From Hirschia baltica ATCC 49814 (GTDB lineage Bacteria > Pseudomonadota > Alphaproteobacteria > Caulobacterales > Hyphomonadaceae), in NCBI RefSeq assembly GCF_000023785.1, contig NC_012982.1, positions 2,170,001-2,234,000 on the forward strand: a DNA stretch of 64,000 bases, written 5' to 3'. This document shows positions 42,918-53,750 of this stretch, in pieces (positions within the stretch are counted from its first letter, which is position 1; every line of letters begins with the position of its first letter). The notes beneath the pieces were generated by a model. The model saw only the letters and a program-made list of their open reading frames with translations. It had not been told where the DNA came from and made no database searches. The position numbers and the translations under genes are program-made.

Positions 42918-43106
42918 CTAACCTTCAATCACTTCGACCAAGTGGCCGACTTTGGAAATCATGCCGCGGATAGAAGGAGTGTCCTCCAACTCACGTTCGC
43001 GACCTAGCTTATTCAAACCCAAGCCAACGAGTGTCTTGCGTTGTGTTTCGTTGCGGCGGATCGGGCTGCCGGTCTGACGCACACGCAGTGTTTTCTTATC
43101 TGCCAT
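42918..43106 (-). CDS. rpmD: 50S ribosomal protein L30
   Basis: The 62-residue protein has the L30 pattern [20 protein letters not shown] and [17 protein letters not shown]. Between rpsE and rplO. Confidence 0.96.
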   Translation of the reverse strand: MADKKTLRVRQTGSPIRRNETQRKTLVGLGLNKLGRERELEDTPSIRGMISKVGHLVEVIEG

Positions 43107-43132
43107 TGTGGTTACTCCAACCTATCCCGGCC

Positions 43133-43711
43133 CTACTGGGCCACCTCAGCTACACCGGCACCATCTGTACGACGGCCCACGATGTCTTGAACTTTAAGAC
43201 CACGTTTTGAAGCAACTTGGCGAGGACTTGCTTGACCTTTAAGGGCCTGAACAGTTGCGCGAACCATGTTGTATGGGTTTGAAGACCCAATGGATTTTGC
43301 AACAACGTCTTGAACACCAAGAACTTCAAGTACCGCACGCATTGGACCACCGGCGATAACACCAGTACCCGCAGGCGCTGCACGAAGGTGAACTTTACCA
43401 GCACCCCAACGGCCTGAACCGTCATGGTGAAGTGTACGCCCTTCACGCAATGGCACACGAACCATTGTCTTTTTTGCTTCTTCAGTCGCTTTGCGAATGG
43501 CTTCGGGAACCTCACGGGCCTTACCGTGACCAAAACCAACACGACCTTTTTGGTCACCAACAACGACGAGCGCAGCAAAACCGAAGTTTTTACCACCCTT
43601 CACCACTTTGGCAACACGGTTAATCGCGACTAACTTATCAACGATTTCCGACTGTTCTTCATCACGGTCGCGGCCTTTGCGACCGCCTCTTTCACGATTA
43701 TCACGTGCCAT
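43133..43711 (-). CDS. rpsE: 30S ribosomal protein S5
   Basis: The 192-residue protein has the S5 double-stranded RNA-binding fold ([20 protein letters not shown]) and [17 protein letters not shown]. It has a short, charged N-terminal lead ([15 protein letters not shown]). S5 guards decoding accuracy. Confidence 0.97.
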   Translation of the reverse strand: MARDNRERGGRKGRDRDEEQSEIVDKLVAINRVAKVVKGGKNFGFAALVVVGDQKGRVGFGHGKAREVPEAIRKATEEAKKTMVRVPLREGRTLHHDGSGRWGAGKVHLRAAPAGTGVIAGGPMRAVLEVLGVQDVVAKSIGSSNPYNMVRATVQALKGQASPRQVASKRGLKVQDIVGRRTDGAGVAEVAQ

Positions 43712-43723
43712 GACGGTCTCCTT

Positions 43724-44086
43724 CTAGAATTTCAAGCCGCCCTCACGGGCAGCATCAGCTAGGGCTTTGACACGGCCGTGGAAGATAAAACCTCCACGAT
43801 CGAAAACACACTCCGAAACGCCAGCTTTAGTCGCACGTTCAGCAATGAGTTTACCGATGACAACTGCTGCATCTTTAGATGCGCCAGTGTTACCAGCCTT
43901 TTTAAATTCAGCTTCTAGAGTAGATGCTGAGACAATTGTTTTGCCTTCAGCATCATCAATAAGCTGTACGGAAATGTTCTTTGACGAACGGCTAACCGAC
44001 AAACGTGGCTTTCCGTTCGCAATCTTCCGAAGGCGAGTACGCACGCGTTGGGCCCGGCGTATTTGTTTTTCGCGCGATGACAACAT
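43724..44086 (-). CDS. rplR: 50S ribosomal protein L18
   Basis: The 120-residue protein matches L18 ([40 protein letters not shown]). It binds 5S rRNA with L5. Confidence 0.97.
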   Translation of the reverse strand: MLSSREKQIRRAQRVRTRLRKIANGKPRLSVSRSSKNISVQLIDDAEGKTIVSASTLEAEFKKAGNTGASKDAAVVIGKLIAERATKAGVSECVFDRGGFIFHGRVKALADAAREGGLKF

Positions 44087-44089
44087 GGC

Positions 44090-44626
44090 TTACTTCTTCT
44101 TACCTTCTTTACGGCGAACATGTTCGCCTTCATAGCGGATACCTTTACCTTTGTAAGGCTCAGGTGGACGATAGCTACGGATCTCGGAAGCAACTTGACC
44201 GACAGATTGTTTATCAATCCCTTCGATCTTAACCTCAGTTGGCTTTGCACATTTGAATGTGATGCCTTCTGGAGCTTTGTGAACAACTGGGTGTGAAAAC
44301 CCAAGGTTCAATTCCAAGTCGTTGCCTTTAACAGCAGCACGATAACCAACACCGACCAACTCTAGGTTTTTCTCAAAACCTTTAGACACGCCTTCAACCA
44401 TGTTGAAAATACGAGCACGAATAGTGCCCCAAAGCGCGCGGCTTTTGTTATCGTTTTCATCTTTCGGCGACACAATAATGTCAGCACCTTCAAGCTTAAC
44501 TGAAACATCATCAGTCAAAGCAAGAGCTAGCTCACCCTTTGGTCCTTTTACCGAGATGTTTGTATCAGTGATGTTCACTGTTACTCCACTCGGTGCCGTT
44601 ACAGGTTTTTTACCAATCCGGGACAT
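44090..44626 (-). CDS. rplF: 50S ribosomal protein L6
   Basis: The 178-residue protein has [15 protein letters not shown] at the start and [20 protein letters not shown] at the end, typical of L6. It lies near the factor-binding site. Confidence 0.97.
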   Translation of the reverse strand: MSRIGKKPVTAPSGVTVNITDTNISVKGPKGELALALTDDVSVKLEGADIIVSPKDENDNKSRALWGTIRARIFNMVEGVSKGFEKNLELVGVGYRAAVKGNDLELNLGFSHPVVHKAPEGITFKCAKPTEVKIEGIDKQSVGQVASEIRSYRPPEPYKGKGIRYEGEHVRRKEGKKK

Positions 44627-44647
44627 ATCAAATACTTCCTCTACGCC

Positions 44648-45043
44648 CTAGGATACCCGACAAAGAATTTCGCCACCGACATTCTCGGTACGAGCAACAT
44701 TGTCTGACATCACGCCCTTAGGCGTTGATAAAATAGAAATACCCAGTCCATTACGCTCCAAAGGAATATCCTTAGAAGCAGAATATACACGACGTCCAGG
44801 TTTGGAAACACGGGCAATCTTTTGGATCACAGGTGCGCCGTCAAAGTATTTCAGCTCAATTTCAATCTCTGCTTTTCCGTCCTTCTCGACTTCAGTGTAT
44901 CCACGGATGTAACCTTCAGATTGAAGGACATCCAATACACGGACGCGAAGTTTGGAAGCAGGCGTTACAACTGTAGACCGGCCACGCATTTGCGCGTTAC
45001 GGATCCGAGTTAGCATATCGCCTAGAGGATCATTCAGGTTCAT
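44648..45043 (-). CDS. rpsH: 30S ribosomal protein S8
   Basis: The 131-residue protein has [17 protein letters not shown] at the start and [15 protein letters not shown] near the end. S8 binds central 16S rRNA and is the usual translational repressor of the spc operon. Confidence 0.97.
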   Translation of the reverse strand: MNLNDPLGDMLTRIRNAQMRGRSTVVTPASKLRVRVLDVLQSEGYIRGYTEVEKDGKAEIEIELKYFDGAPVIQKIARVSKPGRRVYSASKDIPLERNGLGISILSTPKGVMSDNVARTENVGGEILCRVS

Positions 45044-45057
45044 AGCCTATCCCTCTC

Positions 45058-45363
45058 TTACCAGCTCGATTTCACGAGCCCGGGGATCATCCCCGCGCTG
45101 CCAAGTTCGCGTAATGCGATACGAGACATCTTAAGCTTGCGGTAAAAACCGCGCGGACGACCTGTTACTTCACAACGATTACGCACACGGTTTGGTGCGG
45201 AGTTGCGAGGCAATTTAGCCAGTTTAAGGCGCGCATTGAAGCGATCCTCTAGTGGCGCATTGTCATCCAAAGCTTGCGCTTTCAAAGCAGCACGTTTAGC
45301 GGCATATTTTTCCACTAGACGCATACGCTTTTTGTTTTTCTCTACTGCACTTTTCTTAGCCAT
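45058..45363 (-). CDS. rpsN: 30S ribosomal protein S14
   Basis: The 101-residue protein is the long, zinc-free (C-minus) S14: [20 protein letters not shown] with one Cys only. It is in the small-subunit head. Confidence 0.97.
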   Translation of the reverse strand: MAKKSAVEKNKKRMRLVEKYAAKRAALKAQALDDNAPLEDRFNARLKLAKLPRNSAPNRVRNRCEVTGRPRGFYRKLKMSRIALRELGSAGMIPGLVKSSW

Positions 45364-45382
45364 TTAAACTCTCTCCAGCGCT

Positions 45383-45943
45383 CTAGTTACGAAACGGAAA
45401 GCCGAACTCTTTTAAGAGTGCTTTCGCTTCTTCGTTAGTGGGCGCTGTCGTGCACACAATAATATCCATACCCCAAGGTTGATCAACTTCATCATAGTTG
45501 ATCTCTGGGAAAACGAGGTGCTCTTTAAGACCCATTGCGTAGTTTCCACGGCCATCAAAAGATCTACCGTTAAGTCCACGGAAGTCTTTCACGCGAGGAA
45601 GCGCAATAGTTGTCAAACGGTCTAAAAATTCATACATGTGCGCCCGACGCAAAGTAACCTTCGCACCGATTGTCATGTCTTCACGCAGTTTAAAACCAGC
45701 GATAGACTTGCGAGCTTTTGTTTCAACAGGCTTCTGACCTGAAATAGCTTGAAGAGCAGCTACCGCAGACTTAACCTTTTTAGAGTCAGATACCGCAGCA
45801 CCCAAACCCATGTTGATTACAACTTTATCAAGTTTAGGTACTTGCATTTCATTGCTGTACTTAAACTCATTTTTCATTTTTGCGCGAATTTCTTCCCTGT
45901 AAAGGGTTTGAAGCCGCGGCTCGTATGTGGCGACATCAGACAT
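45383..45943 (-). CDS. rplE: 50S ribosomal protein L5
   Basis: The 186-residue protein has the L5 patterns [14 protein letters not shown] and [20 protein letters not shown]. The frame runs 29 codons further upstream through rplX, but GGGGAGG lies just before the ATG at 45943. It overlaps rplX by 8 nt. L5 binds 5S rRNA. Confidence 0.97.
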   Translation of the reverse strand: MSDVATYEPRLQTLYREEIRAKMKNEFKYSNEMQVPKLDKVVINMGLGAAVSDSKKVKSAVAALQAISGQKPVETKARKSIAGFKLREDMTIGAKVTLRRAHMYEFLDRLTTIALPRVKDFRGLNGRSFDGRGNYAMGLKEHLVFPEINYDEVDQPWGMDIIVCTTAPTNEEAKALLKEFGFPFRN

Positions 45944-46253
45944 CGATGGCCTCCCCTGAGCGTTTTGCAACACGAACCTTACGGCCATTGTCATCAGTTT
46001 TGAAACCGACGCGTGTTGGTTTACCGTCACGTGGGTCTATGTGAGCCACGTTAGAAACATGCATAGGGGCTTCAAAATTCTTGATGCCACCTTGGTCGGC
46101 TTGAGTAGGTTTTGTGTGACGTGAAACCATGTTCACACCTGACACAACAACCTTCTGGTCATCGACGAGTACACGAGAGACAACGCCCTGCTTACCTTTG
46201 TCTTTACCAGAAAGCACAACGACCTTGTCACCCTTCTTGATCTTAGCTGCCAT
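45936..46253 (-). CDS. rplX: 50S ribosomal protein L24
   Basis: The 105-residue protein has the KOW motif ([20 protein letters not shown]). L24 starts large-subunit assembly. Its end overlaps rplE by 8 nt. Confidence 0.97.
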   Translation of the reverse strand: MAAKIKKGDKVVVLSGKDKGKQGVVSRVLVDDQKVVVSGVNMVSRHTKPTQADQGGIKNFEAPMHVSNVAHIDPRDGKPTRVGFKTDDNGRKVRVAKRSGEAIDV

Positions 46254-46255
46254 AA

Positions 46256-46624
46256 TTATAGCACCTCCGGAGCAAGTGAGATGATTTTCATGTGGTTTTT
46301 AGCGCGCAATTCACGAGGAACTGGTCCAAAAATACGAGTACCTAGCGGCTCACCATTTGTGTTGATAATAACTGCAGCGTTAGAATCAAAACGAATGACT
46401 GAACCATCACGACGTTGGATGTCTTTTTTGACGCGTACCACAATCGCACGGCGCACATCACCCTTCTTTACACGACCTTTAGGTGTCGCTTCTTTAATAG
46501 AAACAACAATCTGGTCGCCAACTGAAGCGTAACGACGTTTAGCACCACCAAGAACCTTGATGCACTGAACGCGTTTTGCACCGGAGTTATCCGCTACATC
46601 CAAGTTTGATTGCATCTGGATCAT
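46256..46624 (-). CDS. rplN: 50S ribosomal protein L14
   Basis: The 122-residue protein opens [19 protein letters not shown] and ends [10 protein letters not shown], as in L14. It overlaps rpsQ by 4 nt (ATGA). Confidence 0.97.
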   Translation of the reverse strand: MIQMQSNLDVADNSGAKRVQCIKVLGGAKRRYASVGDQIVVSIKEATPKGRVKKGDVRRAIVVRVKKDIQRRDGSVIRFDSNAAVIINTNGEPLGTRIFGPVPRELRAKNHMKIISLAPEVL

Positions 46625-46869
46625 GAATTAGATCCTTCCGCAGCCGTAATTAATTCCCAACGCTTCAACTTAGAGCGAGGCGGACATTCTTGGATAGATA
46701 CTTTCTGTCCAACAGTCGCCACATTACTCTCATCGTGAGCGTGGTATTTCTTTGACCGACGAACGGTCTTTTTCAAAAGGGGGTGAAGGTAAGTACGATC
46801 AACACGTACTACTGCAGTTTTATCCGTTGCTGTGGATACAACCACGCCTTCCATAATCCGCCTGGGCAT
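46621..46869 (-). CDS. rpsQ: 30S ribosomal protein S17
   Basis: The 82-residue protein has the S17 OB-fold ([35 protein letters not shown]). Confidence 0.97.
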   Translation of the reverse strand: MPRRIMEGVVVSTATDKTAVVRVDRTYLHPLLKKTVRRSKKYHAHDESNVATVGQKVSIQECPPRSKLKRWELITAAEGSNS

Positions 46870-46889
46870 TGTTCTCTATTCCCTCAAAC

Positions 46890-47096
46890 TCACGCAGCGC
46901 CGGTTTGCGCTTTGGATTTTTCCGCTAGGATCGTCTTGATCTTTGCGATGTCCTTACGCACCTGCCGCACGCGGGCGGTGTTCTCCAACTGACCTGTTGC
47001 CTGCTGGAAGCGAAGATTGAACTGTTCTTTCTTGAGTTTCGTCAATTCAGAAACAAGTTCATCGGGCGTCTTTGCGCGAACGTCTTCAATTTTCAT
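46890..47096 (-). CDS. rpmC: 50S ribosomal protein L29
   Basis: The 68-residue protein ([20 protein letters not shown]) is L29. The frame extends 23 codons upstream, but the ATG at 47096 begins the family; GGGAG lies before it. L29 borders the tunnel exit. Confidence 0.95.
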   Translation of the reverse strand: MKIEDVRAKTPDELVSELTKLKKEQFNLRFQQATGQLENTARVRQVRKDIAKIKTILAEKSKAQTGAA

Positions 47097-47112
47097 TTTT
47101 TTCCAACGCTCC

Positions 47113-47526
47113 CTATTCGCCCAACCGTTTGACGATCTTGGTTTTGATCGGCAATTTAGCGGCACCTAGAGAAAGAGCTTCACGCGCAATCTCTTCAGTT
47201 ACACCATCGATCTCAAACATGATACGACCTGGTTTTACTTTAGCCGCCCAAAATTCTGGCGACCCCTTACCTTTACCCATACGTACTTCTGTCGGTTTTG
47301 CTGACACAGGCACATCTGGAAAGATTCTGATCCATACTTTACCCACACGTTTCATGTGACGGGTAATAGCACGACGAGTGGCCTCAATCTGACGAGACGT
47401 CACACGCTCTGGCTCGAGCGCTTTAAGACCATATGAACCGAATGTCAAAGTCGCGCCACCTTTGGCGTTTCCTTTGATGCGGCCCTTAAACTGTTTGCGG
47501 AACTTAGTCCGTTTTGGTTGCAACAT
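47113..47526 (-). CDS. rplP: 50S ribosomal protein L16
   Basis: The 137-residue protein has [19 protein letters not shown] and [20 protein letters not shown], typical of L16, which helps form the A-site region. Confidence 0.97.
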   Translation of the reverse strand: MLQPKRTKFRKQFKGRIKGNAKGGATLTFGSYGLKALEPERVTSRQIEATRRAITRHMKRVGKVWIRIFPDVPVSAKPTEVRMGKGKGSPEFWAAKVKPGRIMFEIDGVTEEIAREALSLGAAKLPIKTKIVKRLGE

Positions 47527-47537
47527 GACCTATCTCC

Positions 47538-48299
47538 TTAACCCCGACTATTATTGTCAGGACGAGATTGACGTGCACGAGCATCACCAGAGGCTTCAGC
47601 TTTGCGATCACGTGCCATTGGGTCGTGCTCCATGATCTCACCTTTGAAGATCCAGACCTTGATACCAATGATACCGTAAGTTGTCATAGCTTCGGCAACA
47701 CCATAGTCGATGTCAGCACGTAGAGTGTGAAGTGGAACACGTCCTTCGCGATACCATTCAGTACGCGCGATTTCTGCTCCACCCAAACGACCAGCTACGT
47801 TCAAACGAATACCTTCAGCGCCCAAACGCATAGCAGACTGAATAGTCCGCTTCATTGCGCGACGGAAAGATACACGACGCTCTAGCTGGCGTGCTACGTC
47901 TTCAGCAACAAGTTTCGCATCAATCTCAGGCTTGCGAACCTCAACAAGGTTTACGAAAACCTCGTCAGTTACAAACTTGGAAAGATCTTTACGAAGCTTC
48001 TCGATGTCAGCACCTTTTTTACCGATAACCATCCCTGGACGAGATGTGTGAACAGTAATGCGGCACTTCTTGTGAGGACGCTCAATAATAATTTTCGAAA
48101 TACCTGCACGGCGAGCCAAAACTTCACCAGTACGTTTTCCTGAATTGTCGTCCTTTGGACGCCACTCTTGAATGTATTTACGCAAACGCAGGTCTTCGTG
48201 CAGCAAACGACCGAAGTCGACACTGTCCGCATACCAACGACTGTCAGCTGTACGGTTGACGCCTAGGCGTAACCCGATGGGATTTACCTTCTGACCCAT
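47538..48299 (-). CDS. rpsC: 30S ribosomal protein S3
   Basis: The 253-residue protein has [16 protein letters not shown] and a KH domain with [15 protein letters not shown]. The C-terminal tail beyond about 230 is extra and charged. The start overlaps the rplV stop by one base (TAATG). Confidence 0.97.
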   Translation of the reverse strand: MGQKVNPIGLRLGVNRTADSRWYADSVDFGRLLHEDLRLRKYIQEWRPKDDNSGKRTGEVLARRAGISKIIIERPHKKCRITVHTSRPGMVIGKKGADIEKLRKDLSKFVTDEVFVNLVEVRKPEIDAKLVAEDVARQLERRVSFRRAMKRTIQSAMRLGAEGIRLNVAGRLGGAEIARTEWYREGRVPLHTLRADIDYGVAEAMTTYGIIGIKVWIFKGEIMEHDPMARDRKAEASGDARARQSRPDNNSRG

Positions 48300-48697
48300 T
48301 ATGCCGCCTCCTGGCTTTCAGCGTCCATAGAAGCATCACGCAAGACGATAGTCATCTGTGCGAAAGGCTTAAGGATGCGTGCTGCGCGACCACGAGCACG
48401 TGCCCGGATACGCTTCATGACGAGGTTTTTACCCACGTGAGCCTGAGCAACGACAAGACTGTCAATGTCCAAACCGTGATTGTTTTCCGCGTTTGCAATC
48501 GCAGAGTTCAGCAGCTTCAACACTTCATTAGAGTGACGCTTGCGTGAAAATGTTAATTCAGCTTGAGCTTTTTCGACTGACATTCCACGAATGGATTGCG
48601 CGATCAAGTTCAGCTTTTGCGGGCTTACGCGAAGCATACGCAATACTGCGCGACTTTCGTTAGCTGCCTGCTTTGGAGGATTTTTGGCCTTACCCAT
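48299..48697 (-). CDS. rplV: 50S ribosomal protein L22
   Basis: The 132-residue protein has [20 protein letters not shown] and the tunnel-loop region [19 protein letters not shown]22 lines the exit tunnel. Confidence 0.97.
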   Translation of the reverse strand: MGKAKNPPKQAANESRAVLRMLRVSPQKLNLIAQSIRGMSVEKAQAELTFSRKRHSNEVLKLLNSAIANAENNHGLDIDSLVVAQAHVGKNLVMKRIRARARGRAARILKPFAQMTIVLRDASMDAESQEAA

Positions 48698-48702
48698 CGT
48701 CC

Positions 48703-48981
48703 CTACTTCCGCTTCGCTTTTTTATCGGCACCATGGCCGTAATATGTCCGCGTAGGTGCGAACTCACCAAATTTGTGACCAACCATGTCTTCCGACACGT
48801 TAACAGGTATAAACTTGTTACCGTTGTGAACCTGAAACGTCAGACCCACAAAGTTTGGTAATACAGTCGAACGACGTGACCAAGTTTTGATCGGCGTCGG
48901 ACGTGTAGCCTCTGCTGCGACTTCTGCTTTTTTAAGCAAGTAGCCGTCGACAAAAGGACCTTTCCAAACGGAGCGTGGCAT
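48703..48981 (-). CDS. rpsS: 30S ribosomal protein S19
   Basis: The 92-residue protein has [19 protein letters not shown] and [16 protein letters not shown], typical of S19 in the small-subunit head. Confidence 0.97.
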   Translation of the reverse strand: MPRSVWKGPFVDGYLLKKAEVAAEATRPTPIKTWSRRSTVLPNFVGLTFQVHNGNKFIPVNVSEDMVGHKFGEFAPTRTYYGHGADKKAKRK

Positions 48982-48996
48982 ATCTATATTCCTCCG

Positions 48997-49824
48997 CTAT
49001 TTCTTGTTGCGACGACGAACGATCAAACGATCAGTCGTTTTGTTATTACGAGTCTTTGGACCGCGAGTTTTCTTACCCCATGGTGTCACTGGGTGACGAC
49101 CACCGGAAGATTTACCCTCACCACCACCGTGTGGGTGATCGACTGGGTTCATCACAACACCACGAACTGAAGGGCGTTTACCAAGGTGGCGTTTACGACC
49201 AGCTTTACCCAAGTTTTGGTTCATGTTGTCAGGGTTAGAAACAGCACCAATTGTTGCGATACATAGTTCTGGGATCAAACGAAGCTCACCAGAAGATAGT
49301 TTCACCTGAGCGTAACCATCCTGACGACCAACAAGCTGAACATAAGTACCAGCAGCACGCGCAATCTGAGCACCCTTAAGTGGCTTCATCTCAACATTGT
49401 GGATGATTGTACCAACAGGGATACTTTTAAGCGGCAATGCATTACCTGGCTTAATGTCAACATTTTCACCAGCAATAACAGTATCACCCGGAGCCAAACG
49501 TTGTGGCGCAATAATGTATGCCTGCTCACCGTCTTCATAGTTTAGAAGAGCGATAAAAGCTGAACGGTTTGGGTCATATTCCAAACGCTCAACAGTTGCT
49601 GGCACATCAAATTTACGACGCTTAAAATCGATTATACGGTAAAGCTTTTTAGCTCCACCACCGATGCGGCGCGCAGTAATGCGACCTAAATTGTTACGAC
49701 CACCACTTCCAGTCAAACCTTCAGTCAATTTCTTGACTGGGCGACCTTTGTGAAGCGCAGAACGGTCAACCAAAACAAGTTGACGCAGACCTGGCGATCT
49801 TGGGTTGTATGTCTTAAGAGCCAT
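48997..49824 (-). CDS. rplB: 50S ribosomal protein L2
   Basis: The 275-residue protein has [20 protein letters not shown] and the active-centre loop [20 protein letters not shown], with the conserved His needed near the peptidyl transferase centre. Confidence 0.98.
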   Translation of the reverse strand: MALKTYNPRSPGLRQLVLVDRSALHKGRPVKKLTEGLTGSGGRNNLGRITARRIGGGAKKLYRIIDFKRRKFDVPATVERLEYDPNRSAFIALLNYEDGEQAYIIAPQRLAPGDTVIAGENVDIKPGNALPLKSIPVGTIIHNVEMKPLKGAQIARAAGTYVQLVGRQDGYAQVKLSSGELRLIPELCIATIGAVSNPDNMNQNLGKAGRKRHLGKRPSVRGVVMNPVDHPHGGGEGKSSGGRHPVTPWGKKTRGPKTRNNKTTDRLIVRRRNKK

Positions 49825-49840
49825 TCTCTCCGCCCTCGCC

Positions 49841-50140
49841 TTACAAGCCAGTCGCTACATCAATGGACTGTCCGTCCTTCAATGTCACGACCGCTTTTTT
49901 AATGTCGTTGCGGCGTCCGAGAACACCTTTAAAACGCTTTGTTTTCCCTTTTTGAACAACAGTGTTCACAGAGATAACGTTCACTTTAAACAACGCTTCA
50001 ACCGCATCTTTAATCTCAGGCTTAGAAGCCTCGAGAGGAACACGGAAAACAACTTTGTTTTGCTCAGACAAGATTGTTGATTTTTCCGTAATAATCGGAG
50101 CAACAACTTTGTCGTAATGGATTGTTTTCACATCAGCCAT
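49841..50140 (-). CDS. rplW: 50S ribosomal protein L23
   Basis: The 99-residue protein has [20 protein letters not shown] and an internal KGKTKRFKG loop. L23 docks SRP and trigger factor at the tunnel exit. Confidence 0.97.
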   Translation of the reverse strand: MADVKTIHYDKVVAPIITEKSTILSEQNKVVFRVPLEASKPEIKDAVEALFKVNVISVNTVVQKGKTKRFKGVLGRRNDIKKAVVTLKDGQSIDVATGL

Positions 50141-50143
50141 GTC

Positions 50144-51073
50144 TTAAGCCTCCTTCGCACGTTTTGCGATGACTTGAGCCACGTAACGTTGATCAACTTT
50201 TGCACGAGGCGGCTTACCAGAAACCATCTCTTTAGCTTGACCATGCCAATCTTCACGCGCAGCGCGAGGACCATAACCAGCAGCCTCAAACACTTTCGCA
50301 GCATCCGCAGCAGACAAAGCAGCCACAGAAGACAATGTCGCATAACCAGCTTTAGCAAGTGTCTTTGCTGATTGAGCACCGATACCGTCTACGACCACGA
50401 TTTCATCAACAAAATTGTCGCCAGTAAAATCAAGAGCTGAAGCTGATGAACCATCAAAACGTGCATGCACTGCATCAACAGCCTCTTTGGTAAGAACCAA
50501 AGTGTGGCGACGCATAACGTCATAAACATTCAATCCGGCAAACGGCAGAACATCAATGTTTGGTATGTTGCGAGCAGCTTTTGCGAAGTTATCGTCCAGT
50601 GATTCACCACCGATAACCAATGCGTTTTTCAACCCAAGAGCTTCAAACTGCGCACGAAGTGCTTTTGTCTTAACTTCAGAAACAGCAGCCTCTTCAAGGA
50701 CGATCAAAGAAGAATCTTTAACCTTCGCAGAAAGAGCATGTTTCAGAGCCAAAGCACGGAATTTTTTTGTCAGATCATGAGCGTGCGAACGAACTTTAGG
50801 TCCGTGAGCCACACCACCACCAACAAAGATAGGAGCGTTACGAGAACCGTGACGCGCACCACCACCACCTTTTTGGCGACCAAAACGTGTCTTTGTTTTG
50901 TTCACTTCAGAACGAGTCTGTGTCTTGTGCGTACCAGCTTGACGTTTAGCCAATTGGTAACGAACCATACGCTGCAGAATATCTGGACGAACGTCTTCAA
51001 TACCAAACACGGCATCGTTCAGCTCAACACTTCCAGCTTTCTTAGCATCAAGATTAATTACGTCGAGTTTCAT
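50144..51073 (-). CDS. rplD: 50S ribosomal protein L4 with extra C-terminal HhH-like domain
   Basis: Residues 1-206 are a normal L4 ([39 protein letters not shown] tunnel loop; end [17 protein letters not shown]). L4 usually stops here. This protein goes on to 309 residues. Residues 222-285 read like a helix-hairpin-helix unit: [38 protein letters not shown] and [11 protein letters not shown]. The same arrangement (V/I-x-GIG...L..AG...L..L...D ... W..QAK) occurs at the C-terminus of many alphaproteobacterial L21 proteins and in DUF4332. The last 24 residues are basic. The frame is intact and codon use does not change visibly, so it is not a frameshift. Start codon overlaps the rplC stop (TAATG). 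Confidence 0.95.
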   Translation of the reverse strand: MKLDVINLDAKKAGSVELNDAVFGIEDVRPDILQRMVRYQLAKRQAGTHKTQTRSEVNKTKTRFGRQKGGGGARHGSRNAPIFVGGGVAHGPKVRSHAHDLTKKFRALALKHALSAKVKDSSLIVLEEAAVSEVKTKALRAQFEALGLKNALVIGGESLDDNFAKAARNIPNIDVLPFAGLNVYDVMRRHTLVLTKEAVDAVHARFDGSSASALDFTGDNFVDEIVVVDGIGAQSAKTLAKAGYATLSSVAALSAADAAKVFEAAGYGPRAAREDWHGQAKEMVSGKPPRAKVDQRYVAQVIAKRAKEA

Positions 51074-51804
51074 TATGCCTCGCCTCCATCAGCTGGCGCT
51101 TCTGCTTCAGCAGGTGCAGCTTCTTGAGCAGCCGCTTTAATCGCAGCAGGTGTCGGAAGACCCTCTGGAGCAGCCTTTTTCACAGCATCACGAACTTCAA
51201 CCCAGCCATTCTTAGCGCTTGGGACAGCACCCTTAACAAGAACAAGACCACGATCAGCATCCACACGAACAACTTCGATATTTTGAGTTGTAATACGGAC
51301 ATTACCGTATTGACCGGCCATCTTCTTACCTTTGAAGACTTTACCAGGGTCCTGACATTGACCAGTAGAACCTAGCGCACGGTGAGAGATAGAAACACCG
51401 TGTGACGCACGTAGACCACCAAAGTTCCAGCGCTTCATCGCACCAGCAAAACCTTTACCCTTGGCAGTTCCAGCTATATCAACCTTCTGACCAGGAACAA
51501 AATGTTCAGCAGAAAATTCAGCTCCAACATCAACAAGCATGTCTTCGTCTACACGAAACTCACGCAAAACAGCTTTAGGCTCAACCTTAGCAGCAGCAAA
51601 CTGACCACGCATAGGCTTAGTCACATTCTTAGCTTTACGAGAACCAGCACCAAGCTGAAGCGCCACATAACCGTCGCGCTCTTTAGTACGCTGACCAACA
51701 ACCTGACAACCATCAAGCTGAAGAACAGTCACGGGAATGTGAGCACCATCTTCACCGAAGACACGTGTCATACCCAATTTTTTAGCAAGCAAACCCGTAC
51801 GCAT
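51073..51804 (-). CDS. rplC: 50S ribosomal protein L3, with Ala/Glu-rich tail
   Basis: The 243-residue protein has the L3 core ([40 protein letters not shown]). About 30 extra residues at the C-terminus are Ala/Pro/Glu-rich and likely disordered. Confidence 0.97.
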   Translation of the reverse strand: MRTGLLAKKLGMTRVFGEDGAHIPVTVLQLDGCQVVGQRTKERDGYVALQLGAGSRKAKNVTKPMRGQFAAAKVEPKAVLREFRVDEDMLVDVGAEFSAEHFVPGQKVDIAGTAKGKGFAGAMKRWNFGGLRASHGVSISHRALGSTGQCQDPGKVFKGKKMAGQYGNVRITTQNIEVVRVDADRGLVLVKGAVPSAKNGWVEVRDAVKKAAPEGLPTPAAIKAAAQEAAPAEAEAPADGGEA

Positions 51805-51806
51805 GA

Positions 51807-52127
51807 TTAGCGGGCTCCCTCAAGTTTGATTTCAACAGCAACACCAGCAGAAAGGTCAAGCTTCATCAACGCATCAACAGTTTGTGGAGTCGGGTCCACA
51901 ATGTCCAATACGCGCTTGTGAGTTCTGATTTCAAACTGCTCACGTGATTTCTTATTCACGTGCGGAGAGCGGTTAACTGTAAACTTCTCGATACGTGTAG
52001 GCAAAGGCACAGGACCACGCACATCAGCGCCAGTGCGCTTTGCGGTCGACACGATTTCGCGCGCGGACTGATCCAGCGCACGATGGTCGAAGGCCTTTAG
52101 CCTAATACGAATGTTTTGTCGGTCCAT
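51807..52127 (-). CDS. rpsJ: 30S ribosomal protein S10
   Basis: The 106-residue protein ([20 protein letters not shown]) is S10, also NusE in antitermination. The frame runs 16 codons upstream, but the ATG at 52127 is the family start. First gene of the S10 operon; a sigma70-like promoter lies about 170 bp upstream. Confidence 0.97.
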   Translation of the reverse strand: MDRQNIRIRLKAFDHRALDQSAREIVSTAKRTGADVRGPVPLPTRIEKFTVNRSPHVNKKSREQFEIRTHKRVLDIVDPTPQTVDALMKLDLSAGVAVEIKLEGAR

Positions 52128-52303
52128 GAGATCCGCCCGATAAACTAAAACGCGCCATAGACCTAAGGGAACCAATCCCCGAGGCAGGACGTCGCGTGTA
52201 AAAATAATTGTTTCGTCTAATCGCTTGCCGGTGTGTTTACATCCGCGCTCTATATAGAACCTATATTGGCGCTTCGCACGACCACCGTCGCAAGAGAAGG
52301 GTC

Positions 52304-52332
52304 TTCATAGTCTCCGACTCGCGAGTCGTCAA
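52304..52332 (-). promoter_or_regulatory. Sigma70-type promoter of the S10 operon with palindromic spacer
   Basis: TTGACG (52332-52327), 17-nt spacer, TATGAA (52309-52304). The spacer and -35 edge hold the perfect palindrome CGACTCGCGAGTCG (52315-52328). TSS is expected near 52297. Confidence 0.72.
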
Positions 52333-52442
52333 CCATTTGTTATAAAGGAATCAAAGAAATATTCGGAAAGCGATTATTCAGCTTTGAATAGGCGGGTTAG
52401 GCCTCTCCTCCACAACTTTTCAAACATCAGATACCCTTACAT

Positions 52443-52479
52443 AAAAAGGGCGTCTAACTCGAAAGTTAAACGCCCTTTT
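52443..52479 (-). terminator. Intrinsic terminator after tuf
   Basis: AAAAGGGCGT pairs with ACGCCCTTTT, with inner TAAC/GTTA, then T run on the minus strand. Confidence 0.9.
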
Positions 52480-52502
52480 CAAAATCACATTTGGATCAAG
52501 TA

Positions 52503-53696
52503 TTAGTCGCTGATTGCAGCAACAACACCAGCTCCAACAGTACGTCCACCTTCACGGATAGCGAAGCGAAGCTTCTCTTCCATCGCGATAGGTTGGATTA
52601 GCTCAACGTTCATTTTAACGTTATCGCCAGGCATAACCATTTCAGTACCATCTGGAAGAGTCACAACACCCGTCACGTCAGTTGTACGGAAGTAAAACTG
52701 TGGACGGTAGTTTGTGAAGAATGGAGTGTGACGTCCACCCTCTTCTTTTGTAAGAATATATGCTTCAGCAACAAACTTTTTGTGTGGCGTGATTGATTTA
52801 GGCTTACAAAGAACCTGACCACGTTGAACACCATCACGGTCGATACCACGAAGTAGAATACCAACATTGTCACCAGCTTCACCGCGATCAAGCAGTTTGC
52901 GGAACATTTCAACACCAGTACATGTTGTTATTGCAACTTCTTCTTTGATACCAACGATGTGAATTTCGTCACCAACGTTAATAACACCACGCTCGATACG
53001 ACCTGTTACCACTGTACCACGACCAGAAATCGAGAACACATCCTCGATAGGCATTAGGAATGGCAAGTCAACTGGACGATCTGGCTCAGGAATGTACTCA
53101 TCCACAGCAGCCATAAGTTCGAGAACTTTGTTTTTACCAATTTCGTCGTCGCGGCCTTCAACAGCTGCTAGAGCTGAACCAGCGATGATTGGAATATCAT
53201 CACCTGGGAAATCGTACTCAGAAAGAAGCTCACGAATTTCCATTTCTACAAGCTCTAGAAGCTCTTCATCGTCAACTTGGTCAACTTTGTTCAAGAAAAC
53301 AACAAGCGCAGGAACACCAACCTGACGCGCAAGCAAGATGTGCTCACGTGTTTGTGGCATTGGACCATCTGCAGCATTCACAACAAGAATACCACCATCC
53401 ATTTGAGCTGCACCAGTGATCATGTTTTTCACATAGTCAGCGTGTCCAGGACAGTCAACGTGAGCGTAGTGACGGTTTTCTGTCTCATACTCAACGTGTG
53501 ATGTGTTAATGGTGATACCACGTGCTTTTTCTTCTGGAGCGTTGTCGATGTCCTCATAGGACTTCTTCTCAGCACCTGTCACATCAGCAAGCGTCATTGT
53601 GATCGCAGCTGTAAGTGTTGTTTTACCGTGGTCCACGTGTCCGATCGTACCGATGTTCACGTGCGGTTTATTACGTTGAAACTTTTCCTTAGCCAT
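52503..53696 (-). CDS. tuf: Elongation factor Tu
   Basis: The 397-residue GTPase has GHVDHGKTT (P-loop), [20 protein letters not shown] and [11 protein letters not shown], followed by the two beta-barrel domains. It carries aminoacyl-tRNA to the ribosome. It follows fusA by 54 bp and ends at a terminator. Confidence 0.98.
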   Translation of the reverse strand: MAKEKFQRNKPHVNIGTIGHVDHGKTTLTAAITMTLADVTGAEKKSYEDIDNAPEEKARGITINTSHVEYETENRHYAHVDCPGHADYVKNMITGAAQMDGGILVVNAADGPMPQTREHILLARQVGVPALVVFLNKVDQVDDEELLELVEMEIRELLSEYDFPGDDIPIIAGSALAAVEGRDDEIGKNKVLELMAAVDEYIPEPDRPVDLPFLMPIEDVFSISGRGTVVTGRIERGVINVGDEIHIVGIKEEVAITTCTGVEMFRKLLDRGEAGDNVGILLRGIDRDGVQRGQVLCKPKSITPHKKFVAEAYILTKEEGGRHTPFFTNYRPQFYFRTTDVTGVVTLPDGTEMVMPGDNVKMNVELIQPIAMEEKLRFAIREGGRTVGAGVVAAISD

Positions 53697-53750
53697 CTTA
53701 ATACTCCTTGGGACGACTTAATTCATTACGGCTTTCACCGCACTTATCGA

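Larger units (their letters stand above)
52128..52502. other. S10 operon leader and promoter region, plus tuf terminator
   Basis: This 375-bp gap contains the promoter at 52304-52332, a predicted 5' leader of about 170 nt with no recognised structure, and the terminator at 52443-52479. No coding frame is visible. Confidence 0.5.
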
